From Cyanobacterium sp. Dongsha4 (GTDB lineage Bacteria > Cyanobacteriota > Cyanobacteriia > Cyanobacteriales > Cyanobacteriaceae), in contig NZ_CP084098.1 in the NCBI RefSeq assembly GCF_036345015.1, forward strand, positions 3,733,326 through 3,797,325: a stretch of 64,000 nucleotides of DNA, written 5' to 3'. The notes under the pieces were generated by a model. That model ran no database searches. It saw only the letters and a program-made list of their open reading frames with translations, and was not told the DNA's origin. The stretch's first letter is position 1. Each line of letters opens with the position of its first letter. A program made the position numbers and the translations under genes. Shown piece by piece: positions 63,586-64,000 of the stretch.

Positions 63586-64000
63586 ATGCCAAAAACTATT
63601 TGTATTTCTTTACTATGTTTTCTTTTTCTTATTGCTTATCCTTTTAAAAATAAAACGGAAAGTAGTCCCATAATTAATACTTTACCAGTTCAAACAGTCT
63701 CAGAAAAAAAGCCTATTGGTAATAATGAATACGAAGAAAAAAAGTTTCAGCAAATTATGAATTTATCACTAGCTAACAAACTGCAGGAACAATCTATAGA
63801 GATCATTCTCCAAACAGTTGCTAAAGAATTTATGGGGGCAAAATATCAAGCTGGTTTATTGGATCAAACTAACAAAGAAAGTTTATTTATTTCTTTAACT
63901 AAATTTGATTGTGTTTTATTTGTCGAGACTGTACTAGGTTTAGTGAAAGGAATTACTGTTCAAGACTATAATTATTCTACTTTTATTACAAATATTCAAA
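63586..64000 (+). CDS. DUF1460 family protein, 5' part
   Basis: This frame starts at ATG 63586 and runs off the window end, giving 138 residues. A short hydrophobic signal (residues 4-20, ICISLLCFLFLIAYPF) suggests export. LFISLTKFDCVLFVETVLGLVKGI near residues 105-128 matches the conserved FDCVTFVE region of DUF1460 proteins, which have a cysteine-peptidase/amidase-like fold. The C-terminal part is outside the window. Confidence 0.75.
   Translation, partial: MPKTICISLLCFLFLIAYPFKNKTESSPIINTLPVQTVSEKKPIGNNEYEEKKFQQIMNLSLANKLQEQSIEIILQTVAKEFMGAKYQAGLLDQTNKESLFISLTKFDCVLFVETVLGLVKGITVQDYNYSTFITNIQ

Overview
The window is chromosomal DNA from a low-GC, nitrogen-fixing cyanobacterium. The signs are a partial ndhL followed by a DUF3007 gene and trpA, many copies of the HIP1 octamer GCGATCGC, a plant-type FdxH ferredoxin, a CnfR/PatB regulator and short heptamer repeats. 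Gene content and base composition fit a unicellular diazotroph of the Geminocystis/Cyanobacterium/Crocosphaera kind, but this is an inference and no species is claimed.

Layout. 1-7.3 kb: housekeeping genes (ndhL end, DUF3007, trpA, a lumenal cyclophilin, a TsaC/YrdC protein, ndk), two tandem acidic paralogs of unknown function and a lone dndC-like gene. 7.4-17.8 kb: an accessory biosynthetic locus. An acyl carrier protein gene and a TPR-sulfotransferase gene diverge from each other. After a 355-bp gap comes a tight run of radical SAM, fatty acyl-AMP ligase, acyl carrier protein, cytochrome P450, a second fatty acyl-AMP ligase, MBOAT acyltransferase and an SGNH-like membrane protein. I recognise no known product. 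18-47 kb: a large nitrogen-fixation island. On the minus strand it reads nifP, nifV, nifT, CBS protein, fdxB, small orf, nafY-like, orf and cnfR. From a 1.5-kb divergent regulatory region the plus strand reads nifB, nifS, nifU, nifH, nifD, nifK, nifZ, Mo-nitrogenase C-terminal-like orf, a fused nifEN, DUF269, nifX, DUF269, a CCE_0567-like gene, nifW, hesA, hesB, fdxH and two small orfs. Molybdate genes follow (mop, modA, modBC fusion). 47-64 kb: citramalate synthase, a DUF6930-type protein, gamma-glutamyltransferase, a two-gene AAA-ATPase/TOPRIM pair that may be a defence system, ispH, an ArsR regulator, recN, an Mla-type lipid transport pair, a DUF3172 protein, glmS and the start of a DUF1460 gene.

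How it fits together. NifV (homocitrate), NifP (cysteine supply), NifS/NifU/HesA/HesB (Fe-S assembly), NifB/NifEN/NifX/NafY-like (FeMo-cofactor assembly and carriage), ModA/ModBC/Mop (molybdenum) and the ferredoxins FdxB/FdxH support the NifHDK enzyme. CnfR probably activates both arms. The fused nifEN, the duplicated DUF269 genes, the absence of fdxN between nifB and nifS, and repeats placed in the nif spacers distinguish this island.

Most interesting for follow-up: the orphan acyl/P450/MBOAT/sulfotransferase locus; the nifEN fusion that keeps an in-frame Shine-Dalgarno and ATG at the junction; three direct repeats at exact 22-bp spacing in the nifP-nifB spacer; the AAA/TOPRIM pair; and a dispersed inverted-repeat element family.
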